DNA from: Rhizomicrobium sp. | GTDB lineage: Bacteria; Pseudomonadota; Alphaproteobacteria; Micropepsales; Micropepsaceae | NCBI GenBank assembly: GCA_037200385.1 | Contig: JBBCGL010000001.1 | Span: forward strand, 3,487,418-3,551,417 | Direction of reading: 5' to 3' | DNA: 64,000 nucleotides | Part shown: positions 10,711 to 19,708 of the stretch, piece after piece | How the letters are laid out: each line of letters begins with the position of its first letter | How positions within the stretch are numbered: position 1 is the stretch's first letter | Notes under the pieces: generated by a model | Told to the model about the DNA's origin: nothing | The model's database searches: none | The model's input: only the letters and a program-made list of their open reading frames with translations | Translations under genes and position numbers: made by a program

Positions 10711-11156
10711 AGCGCCGGGTAGAACAGCGCGACCAGCAACAGGATGATCGCCAGCGTCGCCACCAGCCAGACCAGCGTGCGCAGCGCCGGTACGCCGAAG
10801 CCGTAGAGCGGCAGATAGATCAGCCGCGCAACGACATAGATTTGCGCGCCCCAGACGGTCGCCCAGCTATGCCGGCCGTTCAGCGCGCACAGGATCACCG
10901 CCACCGCGAAGAACGGAAACGTTTCCATGAAATTGCGCGCGGCACGCTCCAGCCGCGCCGCGACCTTGCCGACGGGCGGCGCGGCCTCGTCGCGGGCGCC
11001 GACGTTCCATTTGAGGCCGCGCTGGCCGTTGCCGGCGCGCGCCGCGATCAGAAGCTGGAACAGGCCCAGCGCCGCGGCCAGCGCCAGCATCGTGAATTCC
11101 GGCGTCATCCCGCCGAGCGAAAAAGCATAGACCGGCAGATTGTGCGTGACAGACAT
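10707..11156 (-). CDS. MAPEG family membrane protein (second copy)
   Basis: 149 residues from the ATG at 11156, which has a GAGGGGG ribosome binding site; an internal ATG at 11108 would match the start of the paralogue at 7122-7538. Same architecture: GARDEAAPPVGKVAARLERA, RNFMETFPFFAVAVILC, VARLIYLPLYGFGVPALRT. The two are clearly paralogous in segment order and spacing. It is translationally coupled to the 2OG-oxygenase-like gene. Confidence 0.85.
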   Translation of the reverse strand: MSVTHNLPVYAFSLGGMTPEFTMLALAAALGLFQLLIAARAGNGQRGLKWNVGARDEAAPPVGKVAARLERAARNFMETFPFFAVAVILCALNGRHSWATVWGAQIYVVARLIYLPLYGFGVPALRTLVWLVATLAIILLLVALFYPAL

Positions 11157-11307
11157 GCGAGCCCCCTCGGTTGGGTGGACCCTATCGCGCCGCGCGGCGC
11201 CACTCCATGCCCGTCCCGGCCCGAAGTTCCCGGACGGCTGCGCGTAAAGTTAGTTTTTCGTTGACGTCCGCCATGCCAGGATACGCCGTCGTCGAAGGGA
11301 AAATCCG

Positions 11308-11538
11308 ATGCGCGCTCTGCTGCCGCTTGCCGCCGTGAGTCTGCTGGCCATGGCCCTGTCGGGCTGCGTCGTCGCCGAGGTCGCGGGGGCGGGCGTCGAC
11401 GTCGCGACCACGGTGGTCTCCACCACGGTCCATGTCACCTCCAGCGTCGTGCGCGGCGCCGCCGATACGGTGAGCGGCAGCGACGACGAGGATCGCGATT
11501 CCGACAAGGACCATCGCAAGAGCGACGACGACAAATAA
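11308..11538 (+). CDS. Small lipoprotein with acidic tail
   Basis: 76 residues. Signal peptide MRALLPLAAVSLLAMALSGC ends in a lipobox (LSGC) with the lipidated cysteine at residue 20. The mature part is a short Val/Thr-rich helix followed by a highly charged tail (SDDEDRDSDKDHRKSDDDK). No characterised family. Predicted outer- or inner-membrane-anchored periplasmic protein. Confidence 0.75.
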   Translation: MRALLPLAAVSLLAMALSGCVVAEVAGAGVDVATTVVSTTVHVTSSVVRGAADTVSGSDDEDRDSDKDHRKSDDDK

Positions 11539-11542
11539 TTCT

Positions 11543-11559
11543 CTGCCGCGCCGCGGCAG
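11543..11559. terminator. Hairpin between convergent genes
   Basis: CTGCCGC (11543-11549), a 3-nt loop and GCGGCAG (11553-11559) lie between the lipoprotein gene and the convergent gloB. There is no proper T-run on either side, so termination strength is uncertain. Confidence 0.4.
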
Positions 11560-11565
11560 GGAAAA

Positions 11566-12330
11566 TCAGAAATTGTCCTTGCGCTTGCGCATCTCGGCGA
11601 ACACCTCGACGTCGTCGACGTGGCTCAGCCCGAGCGTCCGGCGGATCTCCGCCGAGCCCGGCCGCAGGAACGGATTGGTCGCCTTCTCGAGCCCGATGCT
11701 CGACGGGATCGTCGCCTGCCCCTTGGCGCGCAACGCATCGACCTCGCGCGTCCGCTTCACCAGCGCCGCATTGCCCGGCTCCAGGGTCAGGGCGAAGCGC
11801 CCGTTGCTCTGGGTGTATTCGTGGCCGCAATAGACCCGGGTCGCGTCGGGCAGGGCCGCCAGCTTCGACAGGCTGGCCCACATCATCGCGGGCGTGCCCT
11901 CGAACAGCCGGCCGCAACCCATCGCGAACAGCGTGTCGCCGGTGAACACCGCGTCGTCGAACACGAACGCGATATGCGCCCGCGTATGCGCCGGGATCTC
12001 CAGCACCGGCACGGACCGCGCCCCGAAGCGCCACGGCGTCGCCGCGCTCACCCCTTCGTCGATGCCGGGGATGCGCTCGCGGTCCTTCTCCGGCCCCACG
12101 ACCTTGGCGCCGAATTGTTCCTTGAGCGGCAGGTTGCCGCCCGTGTGATCGAAGTGATGATGCGTGTTCAGGATATGCGTCAGCCGCCAGCCGCGCCGCG
12201 CCAGCGCCGTTTTCACCGGATCGGGCTCGGAGGGATCGACCACGGCGGTCAGTCCCGCCGCGGCGTCATGCACCAGATAGGCGTAATTGTCCGTCAGGCA
12301 GGGGACGATTTCGATGTCGAGCGCGCTCAT
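11566..12330 (-). CDS. gloB: Hydroxyacylglutathione hydrolase (glyoxalase II)
   Basis: 254 residues. Hydrolyses S-lactoylglutathione to D-lactate and glutathione, the second step of methylglyoxal detoxification. The metallo-beta-lactamase core is plain: THHHFDHTGG near residue 56, HTRAHIAFV near 114, DTLFAMGCGRLFEG for the bridging Asp, and YCGHEYTQSN in the C-terminal half, followed by the helical glyoxalase II tail. It is divergent from a methyltransferase gene across 64 bp. Confidence 0.96.
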   Translation of the reverse strand: MSALDIEIVPCLTDNYAYLVHDAAAGLTAVVDPSEPDPVKTALARRGWRLTHILNTHHHFDHTGGNLPLKEQFGAKVVGPEKDRERIPGIDEGVSAATPWRFGARSVPVLEIPAHTRAHIAFVFDDAVFTGDTLFAMGCGRLFEGTPAMMWASLSKLAALPDATRVYCGHEYTQSNGRFALTLEPGNAALVKRTREVDALRAKGQATIPSSIGLEKATNPFLRPGSAEIRRTLGLSHVDDVEVFAEMRKRKDNF

Positions 12331-12394
12331 CGGGTTAACCTATCAGCCGTCAACCGCGCGTTGAACCGGACGCGGCGTCGCGCTACGCAAGAGC

Positions 12395-13147
12395 ATGCAG
12401 CTCGACGCCGCCGATCTCGCGGATTTTTACGAGGCGCCCCTGGGCCTTTTGACGCGGCGCATCATCGCACGCCAGCTGCGCGCGCTGTGGCCCTCGACCA
12501 AAGGCGCCTGCCTGCTCGGCTATGGCTTCGCGGTTCCGTATTTGCGGCAATTCCAGGGCGAGGCGGAGCGCGTGGTGGCCTTGATGCCGGCGCAGCAGGG
12601 CGTCGTGGCCTGGCCCGCCGGGCGTTCGCTCACCGCGTTGTGCGACGAGACCGCGCTACCCTTCCCCGATGCCTTCTTCGACCGCATCCTGGTCGTCCAT
12701 GGGCTCGAGGGCGCCGATGCGACGCGGCCGCTGCTGCGGCAGCTTTGGCGCGTCCTGGCGCCGGAGGGCCGCCTGCTGCTCGTCGCGCCCAACCGCACCA
12801 GCCCGTGGACCCAGCTCGAACGCTCGCCCTTCGCGACCGGCCGCCCCTTCAGCCGCGGCGAGCTCGACCGTCTGTTGCGCAGTGCCCTGTTCGAGCCGCT
12901 GGCCTGGGACCGCGCGCTCTATGTGCCGCCCTTCCGCGGCCGCCGCCTGGTCCGCACCGGCGCCGGCTGGGATCGCCTCCTGGGTCGGCTGTTCCCGGCG
13001 CTCTCCGGCGTGCACCTGGTGGAAGCGGGCAAGACGCTGTACGGCGCGGCACCCATCCGCGTCGCGAAGACACAGCCGCAATGGGCGCCGGTGCGCGACG
13101 CGACGCTCAGCAAGTCGCCCAGCCGCGACGCCGAGCATCGCCGCTAG
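12395..13147 (+). CDS. Class I SAM-dependent methyltransferase-like protein
   Basis: 250 residues. The Rossmann core is recognisable at LLGYGFAVPYL (degenerate glycine motif I), an acidic residue missing at the usual end of strand 2 (VVALMPA), LPFPDAFFDRILVVHGLE (motif II) and LLRQLWRVLAPEGRLLLVAP (motif III). The SAM-binding loop is weak for the family. This gene commonly sits divergently next to gloB in alphaproteobacteria. Substrate unknown. Confidence 0.75.
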   Translation: MQLDAADLADFYEAPLGLLTRRIIARQLRALWPSTKGACLLGYGFAVPYLRQFQGEAERVVALMPAQQGVVAWPAGRSLTALCDETALPFPDAFFDRILVVHGLEGADATRPLLRQLWRVLAPEGRLLLVAPNRTSPWTQLERSPFATGRPFSRGELDRLLRSALFEPLAWDRALYVPPFRGRRLVRTGAGWDRLLGRLFPALSGVHLVEAGKTLYGAAPIRVAKTQPQWAPVRDATLSKSPSRDAEHRR

Positions 13148-13364
13148 TTTAAATCTGCAACAGTTCATGCCTCCCCCAGGGCCGCTGCACGCCTGTGCGG
13201 CAAACGCAATGCAGCCTTCTTCCTTGCCGCGGTGGGCCTTGCGCGGCTTCCGTCGCGCAATTGTTATGAAGCGCACGCCGCCGTGATCGCGCGCCCCTTT
13301 CAATCCACGGGCTTCTCCCCCAAATGCACCCTGCCGGTATCGCCGGTGCAAATAGGAGGATGTG

Positions 13365-13637
13365 ATGAGTTTCGTGAAATCTGCCGTCTCGGTCGCGGCG
13401 CTGTCGTTGATGCTGGGCGTCTCCGCTTCCGCACAGTCGGACGAGCCGGCGAGCGTGATCGGCTGCCTGCACATGCAGAAGAAGGTCAACGCCGCGCTCG
13501 ACGCGAATCCGTCGTCGCCGAATGCGTCCGCCGCGCGCGCGCAGGCGCAGGGCGCCCAGGGCTATTGCACGCATGGCCTCTACAAGACCGGCCTGACGAG
13601 CTACGCCAAGGCGCTCGAGATGCTCGCGTCGAACTAG
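13365..13637 (+). CDS. Small secreted hypothetical protein
   Basis: 90 residues from the ATG at 13365, preceded by a strong AGGAGG at 13354-13359; a GTG one codon earlier is less likely. Signal peptide MSFVKSAVSVAALSLMLGVSASAQ. The mature part has two cysteines (GCLHMQKKV and YCTHGLYKTG) that could form one disulfide, and an Ala/Gln-rich linker. Family unknown to me. It stands alone, closed by a strong hairpin. Confidence 0.7.
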   Translation: MSFVKSAVSVAALSLMLGVSASAQSDEPASVIGCLHMQKKVNAALDANPSSPNASAARAQAQGAQGYCTHGLYKTGLTSYAKALEMLASN

Positions 13638-13644
13638 AGATCTC

Positions 13645-13673
13645 GCGGCGGGCGGCTTCGGTCCGCCCGCCGC
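13645..13673. terminator. Bidirectional terminator-type hairpin
   Basis: A perfect 11-bp stem GCGGCGGGCGG (13645-13655) / CCGCCCGCCGC (13663-13673) with a CTTCGGT loop sits between the convergent small secreted protein gene and metW. TCTCTATTTT follows on the plus strand, a modest T-run. Confidence 0.65.
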
Positions 13674-13678
13674 CCTCT

Positions 13679-14287
13679 CTATTTTCCGCGCAGCAGGAAG
13701 ATCGCGCCGTCGGCCAGGATGTTCGGGCCCCAGGATTCCGCGCGCATCTCGCGCGTGCGGCCTTGTCCATCCAGCGCCAGCGCCCGCTCGATCACCGATT
13801 CCGTCTCGCGCGCCAGGGCGACGAAGTCCGCGATGGTGCACAGATGGATGTTGGGCGTGTCGTACCACTGGTAGTTCAGCGCCTGCGTCCGCGGCATGCG
13901 CCCGCGCAGCACCAGCGAGGTGCGCACCTTCCAATGGCCGAAATTCGGCAGCGAGATCACGGTCCGCCGCCCGATGCGCAGCAGATGGCCCAGCACGTCG
14001 CGCGGGCTGCGCGTCGCCTGGATGGTCTGGCTGAGGATCGCGACGTCGAACGCCGCGCTGGGATATTCGCCCAGGTCGGTGTCGGCGTCGCCCTGCATGA
14101 CGGGCAGCCCGCGCGCCACGCAGGCATTCACGTTCTGCTGCGACAGCTCGATCCCGCGTCCGTCGACTCGCTTCGTCGCGGCCAGGTGTTCGAGCAGCGC
14201 ACCGTCGCCGCAACCGACATCCAGCACCCGCGCGCCGTCCGGGATCATCTCCGCGATCGCCGCGAGGTCGGGGCGCAGCGCCGTCAT
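13679..14287 (-). CDS. metW: Methionine biosynthesis protein MetW
   Basis: 202 residues, SAM-methyltransferase fold: [15 protein letters not shown] (motif I), [32 protein letters not shown] and [12 protein letters not shown]. MetW works with MetX in the acylation of homoserine in many proteobacteria. Its start overlaps the metX stop by 4 bp (ATGA), the conserved metXW arrangement. Confidence 0.95.
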   Translation of the reverse strand: MTALRPDLAAIAEMIPDGARVLDVGCGDGALLEHLAATKRVDGRGIELSQQNVNACVARGLPVMQGDADTDLGEYPSAAFDVAILSQTIQATRSPRDVLGHLLRIGRRTVISLPNFGHWKVRTSLVLRGRMPRTQALNYQWYDTPNIHLCTIADFVALARETESVIERALALDGQGRTREMRAESWGPNILADGAIFLLRGK

Positions 14288-15444
14288 GCGCCCGCCGCGG
14301 CGGCGACGGAGTTGAGGAAGCCGCGCACCGTCGAATACATCTCCGGCTCGTCGAGCAGGAAGGCGTCGTGCCCGCGATCCGTCGCGATCTCGACGAAGCT
14401 CACGATCGCCGCGCTGGCGTTCAGGGCGTGCGCGACGTGCTTGTTCTCCGCCGTCGGGAACAGCCAGTCGCTGGTGAAGGCGACGATCAGGAAGCGCGCC
14501 TTGGCGCCGGCGAACGCCTGGGCCAGCACGCCGTCATGCTCCGCCGCGAGATCGAAATAGTCCATCGCGCGCGTGATGTAGAGATAGGAATTGGCGTCGA
14601 AGCGGTCGACGAAGCTCATGCCCTGGTGATGCAGATAGGATTCGATCTGGAAGTCCGGCCCGAAGCCGAACGAAATCTGCTCGCGCGCCTGCAGGTTGCG
14701 GCCGAATTTTCGCTGCAGCGCCGTCTCGGAGAGATAGGTGATATGTGCCGCCATGCGCGCCACGGCGAGGCCCTTCGAGGGCTGGGTGCCGTGCAGCTGG
14801 TAGGTCCCGCCCTTCCAGTCCGGATCGGCCATGATCGCCTGGCGCCCGACCTCGTGGAACGCGATGTTCTGCGCCGAGTGCCGCGCCGCGCACGCCATCG
14901 GCACGGCGGAGAGGATGCGGTCCGGAAAGGTCGCGGCCCATTGCAGCACCTGCATCCCGCCCATCGAGCCGCCGATCACGCTCAGCACCTTTTCGATGCC
15001 CAGCGCATCGAGCAGCATGGCCTGGGCCCGCACCATGTCGCGGATGGTGACCAGCGGGAAGTCGAGGCCATAGGGCCGCCCCGTCGCCGGGTTGGTCTCC
15101 GCCGGGCCGGTCGTGCCCATGCAGCCGCCCACGACATTGGCGCAGATCACGAAGAAGCGGTCGGTGTCGACCGGCCGGCCCGGCCCGACCATCGCGTCCC
15201 ACCAGCCCGGCTTGCCGGTCACCGGATTGGGCGACGCCACGAACTGGTCCAGGGTCAGCGCGTGGCAGATCAGCACGGCATTGCTGCGCGCCGCGTTCAG
15301 CGCGCCATAGGTCATGTAAGCCACGGTCAGCGGCGCGAGCGTCTTGCCGCAGTCCAGCACCAGCGGCGCGTCGAAGGTGATCGCATGGCCGATATCGGCG
15401 TCCGCCTGCGTCACCGGGCGCAGGAATTTGGGATTACCGGCCAT
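14284..15444 (-). CDS. metX: Homoserine O-acyltransferase MetX
   Basis: 386 residues from the ATG at 15444 ([11 protein letters not shown]); the frame is open further upstream but that part is not family-like. Alpha/beta-hydrolase fold: nucleophile elbow [13 protein letters not shown], catalytic Asp in [10 protein letters not shown], catalytic His in [10 protein letters not shown]. It activates homoserine for methionine synthesis; acetyl versus succinyl specificity is not settled by sequence alone. I looked for a SAM-II riboswitch in the 183 bp upstream and did not recognise one. Confidence 0.95.
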   Translation of the reverse strand: MAGNPKFLRPVTQADADIGHAITFDAPLVLDCGKTLAPLTVAYMTYGALNAARSNAVLICHALTLDQFVASPNPVTGKPGWWDAMVGPGRPVDTDRFFVICANVVGGCMGTTGPAETNPATGRPYGLDFPLVTIRDMVRAQAMLLDALGIEKVLSVIGGSMGGMQVLQWAATFPDRILSAVPMACAARHSAQNIAFHEVGRQAIMADPDWKGGTYQLHGTQPSKGLAVARMAAHITYLSETALQRKFGRNLQAREQISFGFGPDFQIESYLHHQGMSFVDRFDANSYLYITRAMDYFDLAAEHDGVLAQAFAGAKARFLIVAFTSDWLFPTAENKHVAHALNASAAIVSFVEIATDRGHDAFLLDEPEMYSTVRGFLNSVAAAAGA

Positions 15445-15627
15445 TCCGCGGCTTTCTTGCCTTTTGCAGCACTTGAGGGCGGTTTTGCTAAGGGCACAAG
15501 GCTGTAGTGTCAAACATGGGGGCCTCGGCGCTTTGATTTTGCCGCCTCCCGCCCTTATCAATACCGCCCCCTCGGCCGGGCCGGGGACTTAATCCTTGCT
15601 CCTCGAGAAGATTTCAGAAGTTCCGAT

Positions 15628-16443
15628 ATGCCGCCGCGCAAGACACCGCCCGCCGATCTTCCTGCCAGGCTCGATGCGCTGGACGACAAGCTGCACGAAT
15701 TGCTGATCAAGCGGGCGCAGATCGCGACCGCCATCTCGCCCGCCGAACAGGCGATCCGCCTGCGCCGCCTCGCCGCCCGCCATAAGGGCAACCTGCCGCT
15801 GGCCGCGCTGGTCCGCATCTGGCGGGAGATGATGGCCGCCGCGGCACCGGCCGGCCGCACCGTGCATGTCTATGCCGCCGATCGCGCCGGCCCGTTCCGC
15901 GATCTGGCGCGCGACCTGTTCGGCTCGCTGGTGGCGATGAAGGGGCATCTGTCCGCCACCGCCATCGTGCAGGAATGCGGCGGCGATCCGGCCGCTTTCG
16001 GCGTCGTGCCGCCGCCCGAAAGCGACGAGAGCACGCGCGCCTGGTGGGCCCAGCTCACGCCGTCCGGCCAGCCCGGCCCGCGCATCGTCGCGACCCTGCC
16101 GCTCACTGGCGCCGAGCAGCCCGCCGCCTATGTCATCGGCACGCTGGAGCCGCAGCCGAGCGGCGACGACACCACGCTGATCCTGCTGGAGGCCGGCGAC
16201 ACGCTCAGCCTCACCAAGCTGCAAAGCCTCCTGAAGCAGGGCGGGCTGGATTCGCGCCTGCTCGCGGTCAGCCGCGATTCGGCGAAAAGCCCGCTGCGGC
16301 ATCACCTGCTGGAGATCGCCGGCTTCGTGCCCGCGGACGACGCGCGCTTCGGCATGCTGACCGAGCAGGCCGGCGATGCCATCCAGCGGGTCGCCTGCGT
16401 CGGCTGCTACGCCAATCCCTTCCCTGGAAAATCCGTGTCATGA
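15628..16443 (+). CDS. Chorismate mutase domain protein with prephenate-dehydratase-like C-terminal region
   Basis: 271 residues. Residues ~10-70 form an AroQ-type helical domain ([20 protein letters not shown], then [20 protein letters not shown]), converting chorismate to prephenate. The usual catalytic lysine region between these helices is shortened ([10 protein letters not shown]), a trait I recall from the alphaproteobacterial branch. The remaining ~180 residues resemble a degenerate prephenate dehydratase/ACT layout. It overlaps hisC by 4 bp and starts the aromatic operon cm-hisC-tyrC. Confidence 0.82.
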   Translation: MPPRKTPPADLPARLDALDDKLHELLIKRAQIATAISPAEQAIRLRRLAARHKGNLPLAALVRIWREMMAAAAPAGRTVHVYAADRAGPFRDLARDLFGSLVAMKGHLSATAIVQECGGDPAAFGVVPPPESDESTRAWWAQLTPSGQPGPRIVATLPLTGAEQPAAYVIGTLEPQPSGDDTTLILLEAGDTLSLTKLQSLLKQGGLDSRLLAVSRDSAKSPLRHHLLEIAGFVPADDARFGMLTEQAGDAIQRVACVGCYANPFPGKSVS

Positions 16444-17531
16444 GTCCCAAGCCCCGTCCCGGCATCCTCGACATCGCGCCCTATGTCGGCGGCCGCGGTC
16501 ATGTCGAAGGCGTCGCCAAGACGATCAAGCTGTCGTCCAACGAATCGGCGCTGGGCGCCAGCCCGCGCGCGATCGAGGCGTTCCAGGGCGCGGCAGGCGG
16601 TCTCGACGTCTACCCCGAAGGCAGCGCCCAGATCCTGCGCGACGCGCTCGCCAAGACATACGGGCTCGACGCCAGCCGCATCGTCTGCGGCAACGGTTCG
16701 GACGAGCTTCTCACCCTGCTGGCGGGCGCCTATCTCAACCCCGGCGACGAGGTGATGTTCACCGAGCATGGCTTCCTCGTCTACAAGATCGCCACCCTCG
16801 CCAACAGCGCGACGCCCGTCATCGTGCCGGAGAAGGACCTTCGCGCCGATGTCGACGCGATGCTCGCGGCGGTGACGCCGCGGACGCGGCTCGTCTATCT
16901 CGCCAATCCGAACAATCCCACCGGCTCCTATCTGCCGCATGACGAGGTCCGCCGCCTGCACGCCGGCCTGCCCAGGGACACGCTGCTGGTGATCGACGCA
17001 GCCTATGCCGAATATGTCCGGCGCAACGATTACGAGGCGGGCCTCGAGATGGTCTCGAGCTTCGACAACGTCGTGATGACCCGCACCTTCTCGAAGATCT
17101 ACGGCCTTGCGGGCCTGCGGGTCGGCTGGGCCTATTGCCCCGCCGCGATCGCCGACGTGCTCAACCGTATCCGCGGCCCGTTCAACGTCTCGGTCCCGGC
17201 GCAGCGCGCCGCCGCCGCCGCGCTCGCCGACCGGGCGCATGTCGAGGCCAGTTTCGCGCACAACGAAAAATGGCGCGACTGGCTCACCGCAGAGATCCGC
17301 AAGCTGGGCTTCCCGGTCGACGACAGCGTCGGCAATTTCGTGCTGATCCATTTCGGCAGGGAGAAGGGCCGCACCGCCAAGGACGCGGACCATTTCCTCT
17401 CGCAGCGCGGCCTGATCCTGCGCGGCGTGGGCAGTTACGGCCTGCCCGACTGCCTGCGCCTCACCGTCGGGACGGAGGCGGCCAACCGCGCCGTCGTCGC
17501 CGCCCTCGCCGATTTCGCGAAGGCCGGATGA
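16440..17531 (+). CDS. hisC: Histidinol-phosphate / aromatic aminotransferase HisC
   Basis: 363 residues, fold type I PLP enzyme: [31 protein letters not shown], and the PLP lysine in [18 protein letters not shown]. HisC makes histidinol phosphate; in this setting between chorismate mutase and TyrC it may also transaminate prephenate or 4-hydroxyphenylpyruvate (inference from context). ATG overlaps the upstream stop (ATGA), and its own stop overlaps tyrC in the same way. Confidence 0.95.
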   Translation: MSPKPRPGILDIAPYVGGRGHVEGVAKTIKLSSNESALGASPRAIEAFQGAAGGLDVYPEGSAQILRDALAKTYGLDASRIVCGNGSDELLTLLAGAYLNPGDEVMFTEHGFLVYKIATLANSATPVIVPEKDLRADVDAMLAAVTPRTRLVYLANPNNPTGSYLPHDEVRRLHAGLPRDTLLVIDAAYAEYVRRNDYEAGLEMVSSFDNVVMTRTFSKIYGLAGLRVGWAYCPAAIADVLNRIRGPFNVSVPAQRAAAAALADRAHVEASFAHNEKWRDWLTAEIRKLGFPVDDSVGNFVLIHFGREKGRTAKDADHFLSQRGLILRGVGSYGLPDCLRLTVGTEAANRAVVAALADFAKAG

Positions 17532-18469
17532 GCAAGCCGGCCTTTGCCCGTGTCGCGCTTCTGGGCGTCGGCCTGATCGGCGCGTCGCTGGCGCATGCCA
17601 TGCGCCGCGCGAGCCTCGCTGGCCATGTCGTGGCGCATGACCGCAAGGAGGCGCTCAAGACCGCGCGGCGTCTCAAGCTCGCCGACAGCTATGCCGCGTC
17701 CGCCGCCGCCGCGGTCCGGGATGCGGACCTGGTGATCCTCGCGACGCCGGTGGGCGCCTTCGGCGCGCTCGCCAAGGCCATCGCGCCGCATCTCAAGCCC
17801 GGCGCGATCGTCAGCGATGTCGGGTCCGTGAAAGGCGCGGTGGTCGCCGATGTCGGCCCGTTCCTGCCCAAGGGCGTGCATTTCATCCCGGCGCATCCGA
17901 TCGCCGGCACCGAGCGTTCCGGCCCCGAAGCGGGCTTCGCGGAGCTGTTCGACGGCCGCTGGTGCATCCTCACCCCGCCCAAGGGCGCCGACAAGCGCGC
18001 GGTGAAGGCGCTGCGCGGCTTCTGGGAACGGCTCGGCAGCAAGGTCGAGACGATGGACGTCCGCCATCACGACCTCGTGCTCGCGGTCACCAGCCATGTA
18101 CCGCATCTCATCGCCTACAACATCGTCGGCACGGCCGACGACCTTCGGTCGGTCACCCAGGGCGAAGTGATCAAATACTCCGCCGGCGGCTTCCGCGACT
18201 TCACCCGCATCGCGGCCTCCGATCCCACGATGTGGCGCGACGTCTTCCTCAACAACAAGGAGGCGGTGCTCGAAGTCCTGGGCCGTTTCAGCGAGGATCT
18301 CAGTGCCTTGCAGCGGCAGATCCGCTGGGGCGACGGCGACGCGCTGTTCAAGCTCTTCACCCGCACCCGCGCCCTGCGCCGCGGCATCGTCGATGCCGGC
18401 CAGGACAGTGCCGCGGTGAATTTCGGCCGCAACGCGCCCGCGGCGGCGAAGAAGAAAACCAAGCGCTGA
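17528..18469 (+). CDS. tyrC: Prephenate/arogenate dehydrogenase TyrC
   Basis: 313 residues. NAD(P)-binding Rossmann motif [19 protein letters not shown] at the N-terminus, [23 protein letters not shown] with catalytic histidine, and [13 protein letters not shown] in the helical dimerisation domain. It carries out oxidative decarboxylation toward tyrosine. The C-terminal tail is basic (AAAKKKTKR). It ends the cm-hisC-tyrC operon and is followed by a repeat element at 18506. Confidence 0.94.
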   Translation: MSKPAFARVALLGVGLIGASLAHAMRRASLAGHVVAHDRKEALKTARRLKLADSYAASAAAAVRDADLVILATPVGAFGALAKAIAPHLKPGAIVSDVGSVKGAVVADVGPFLPKGVHFIPAHPIAGTERSGPEAGFAELFDGRWCILTPPKGADKRAVKALRGFWERLGSKVETMDVRHHDLVLAVTSHVPHLIAYNIVGTADDLRSVTQGEVIKYSAGGFRDFTRIAASDPTMWRDVFLNNKEAVLEVLGRFSEDLSALQRQIRWGDGDALFKLFTRTRALRRGIVDAGQDSAAVNFGRNAPAAAKKKTKR

Positions 18470-18505
18470 ATTCCTGTCCGCCTCGCCGCGCTGGGAGGAT
18501 GGCTA

Positions 18506-18578
18506 GAGTCTGTTGATCAGATGGAGTCACCAAAAACTTGTCATGGTTGGGTTGCATCAACTTGAAAGCAACGGACTC
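18506..18578. mobile_element. MITE-like element, minimal 73-bp form, TA-flanked
   Basis: Starts GAGTCTGTTGATCAGATGG, contains CCAAAAACTTGTCATGG and TTGGGTTGCATCAACTTG, and ends CAACGGACTC. The ends are inverted repeats (GAGTCTGTTG versus GAGTCCGTTG). TA flanks both sides (18504-18505 and 18579-18580). The last base of the element plus TA forms the TAG stop codon of the minus-strand DUF2125 gene. Larger copies with the same arms lie at 45971-46108 and 53457-53654. Confidence 0.7.
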
Positions 18579-19603
18579 TAATACAGCGGCTCTTCCGTCG
18601 TCGCCGGCGTGTCTCCGACGCTCACCATGCCGCCGTGGAAGGCGACGACCGCGCCCAGCAGCCCGGCATCGTTGTTTCCCGCCTTCGCGGCGCGCGCGAG
18701 CAGCGCCGCCGCGATCCCGCTGTCGGCGCCGCCCTGCACACGATGTCTCTGCGCGGCGCCGAGCAATGTCTGGATTCCCGCCACCTTGAAATCGAGCAGG
18801 CCCTGCACCGCATGCGCCGCATCCAGCGACAGCGCGCCCTTGCCCACCGCGCTCAGCCGCGGCCAGGCGATCTCCAGGTCGCGCACGTCCAGCATGCCGT
18901 TCGCCGCGCGGAAGGTCTCGAACGTGCGCACCCAATCCGTGCGCCCCGCCCGCGGCCCGTCGAAGGCACGCGCCGGCGTCGCCGCCGCGTTCAGCTTGAC
19001 CTGCACGATGTCCGGCCCGAACAGCCCGGTCAGGGCCGGCGACAGATGCACCCCGTCCGCGATCGCGAAGACGTCCACCGTGCCGCCGTTCGGCGCCACC
19101 CGCAGATGCAGCTGCACCCGCGCCGCGCTCAGCGCCGGCGCGACGAAGCCGATGCCGTCGAGATCGAAGCGCGACAGGCCCTGCGCGCCCAGGATGGCGC
19201 TGGCATGCAGGGCGCCCGCCGCGAACGGCATCGCATGCGGCTTGCCCGCGAGGTCCGTCCAGGTGAGCGCCTGGTCGCCCGTCGCCTCGAAGATCATCTG
19301 CTCGCGGCCATAGGTCAGCGCGTGCAGCGCGAACTTCCCGGCCGTCCAGGACGCCGGCCCATGCGGCGTCTTCACCGTCACGCGCAACCCGTCGAACACC
19401 ACGTCGAGATTGAAGGGAAAGCCGCTGATGCTTTTCGAGCGGAAGGCCAGTGTCGCGCCCGGCACCGCCGCATGCCCGTTGAGCGCGTCCAGCCGGTCCG
19501 ACAGTGCATCGGCCTCGCGCCACCACACCACGCTGACGCCCAGCGCGAGCAGCAGGAACAGCGCCAGCGGCGCATAGAGGAAGAAGCGGCTGGAATATTT
19601 CAT
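18578..19603 (-). CDS. DUF2125 domain-containing protein
   Basis: 341 residues from the ATG at 19603. The N-terminus has a single membrane anchor (FFLYAPLALFLLLALGVSVVWW), then FRSKSISGFPFNLDVVFDGL, the hallmark opening of DUF2125 proteins, and a long beta-rich periplasmic region. Function unknown; the gene is often found beside tyrC in alphaproteobacteria. The stop codon TAG is completed by the repeat element at 18506-18578, so the true ancestral C-terminus may have been altered. Confidence 0.85.
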   Translation of the reverse strand: MKYSSRFFLYAPLALFLLLALGVSVVWWREADALSDRLDALNGHAAVPGATLAFRSKSISGFPFNLDVVFDGLRVTVKTPHGPASWTAGKFALHALTYGREQMIFEATGDQALTWTDLAGKPHAMPFAAGALHASAILGAQGLSRFDLDGIGFVAPALSAARVQLHLRVAPNGGTVDVFAIADGVHLSPALTGLFGPDIVQVKLNAAATPARAFDGPRAGRTDWVRTFETFRAANGMLDVRDLEIAWPRLSAVGKGALSLDAAHAVQGLLDFKVAGIQTLLGAAQRHRVQGGADSGIAAALLARAAKAGNNDAGLLGAVVAFHGGMVSVGDTPATTEEPLY

Positions 19604-19631
19604 GCTGCGGTCTGGTCTCGGTGCTCCGCAT

Positions 19632-19692
19632 CCTTCGACAAGCTCAGGATGAGGTTTTTTCGGCTGAATCCTCACCCTGAGCTTGTCGAAGG
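19632..19692. repeat. Inverted repeat hairpin
   Basis: CCTTCGACAAGCTCAGGATGAG and its near-exact reverse complement (CTCACCCTGAGCTTGTCGAAGG) are separated by about 18 bp. This palindromic unit is widespread between genes of alphaproteobacteria. Here it sits between the AlkX-type gene and the downstream DUF2125 gene, where it may reduce read-through. Confidence 0.7.
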
Positions 19693-19708
19693 GTGAGCGG
19701 GGCCGAAC

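Noticed and set aside
15445-15627. Possible SAM-II riboswitch upstream of metX
   Set aside because: Checked for the conserved pseudoknot segments; only an isolated GCTAAGG on the opposite strand is present.
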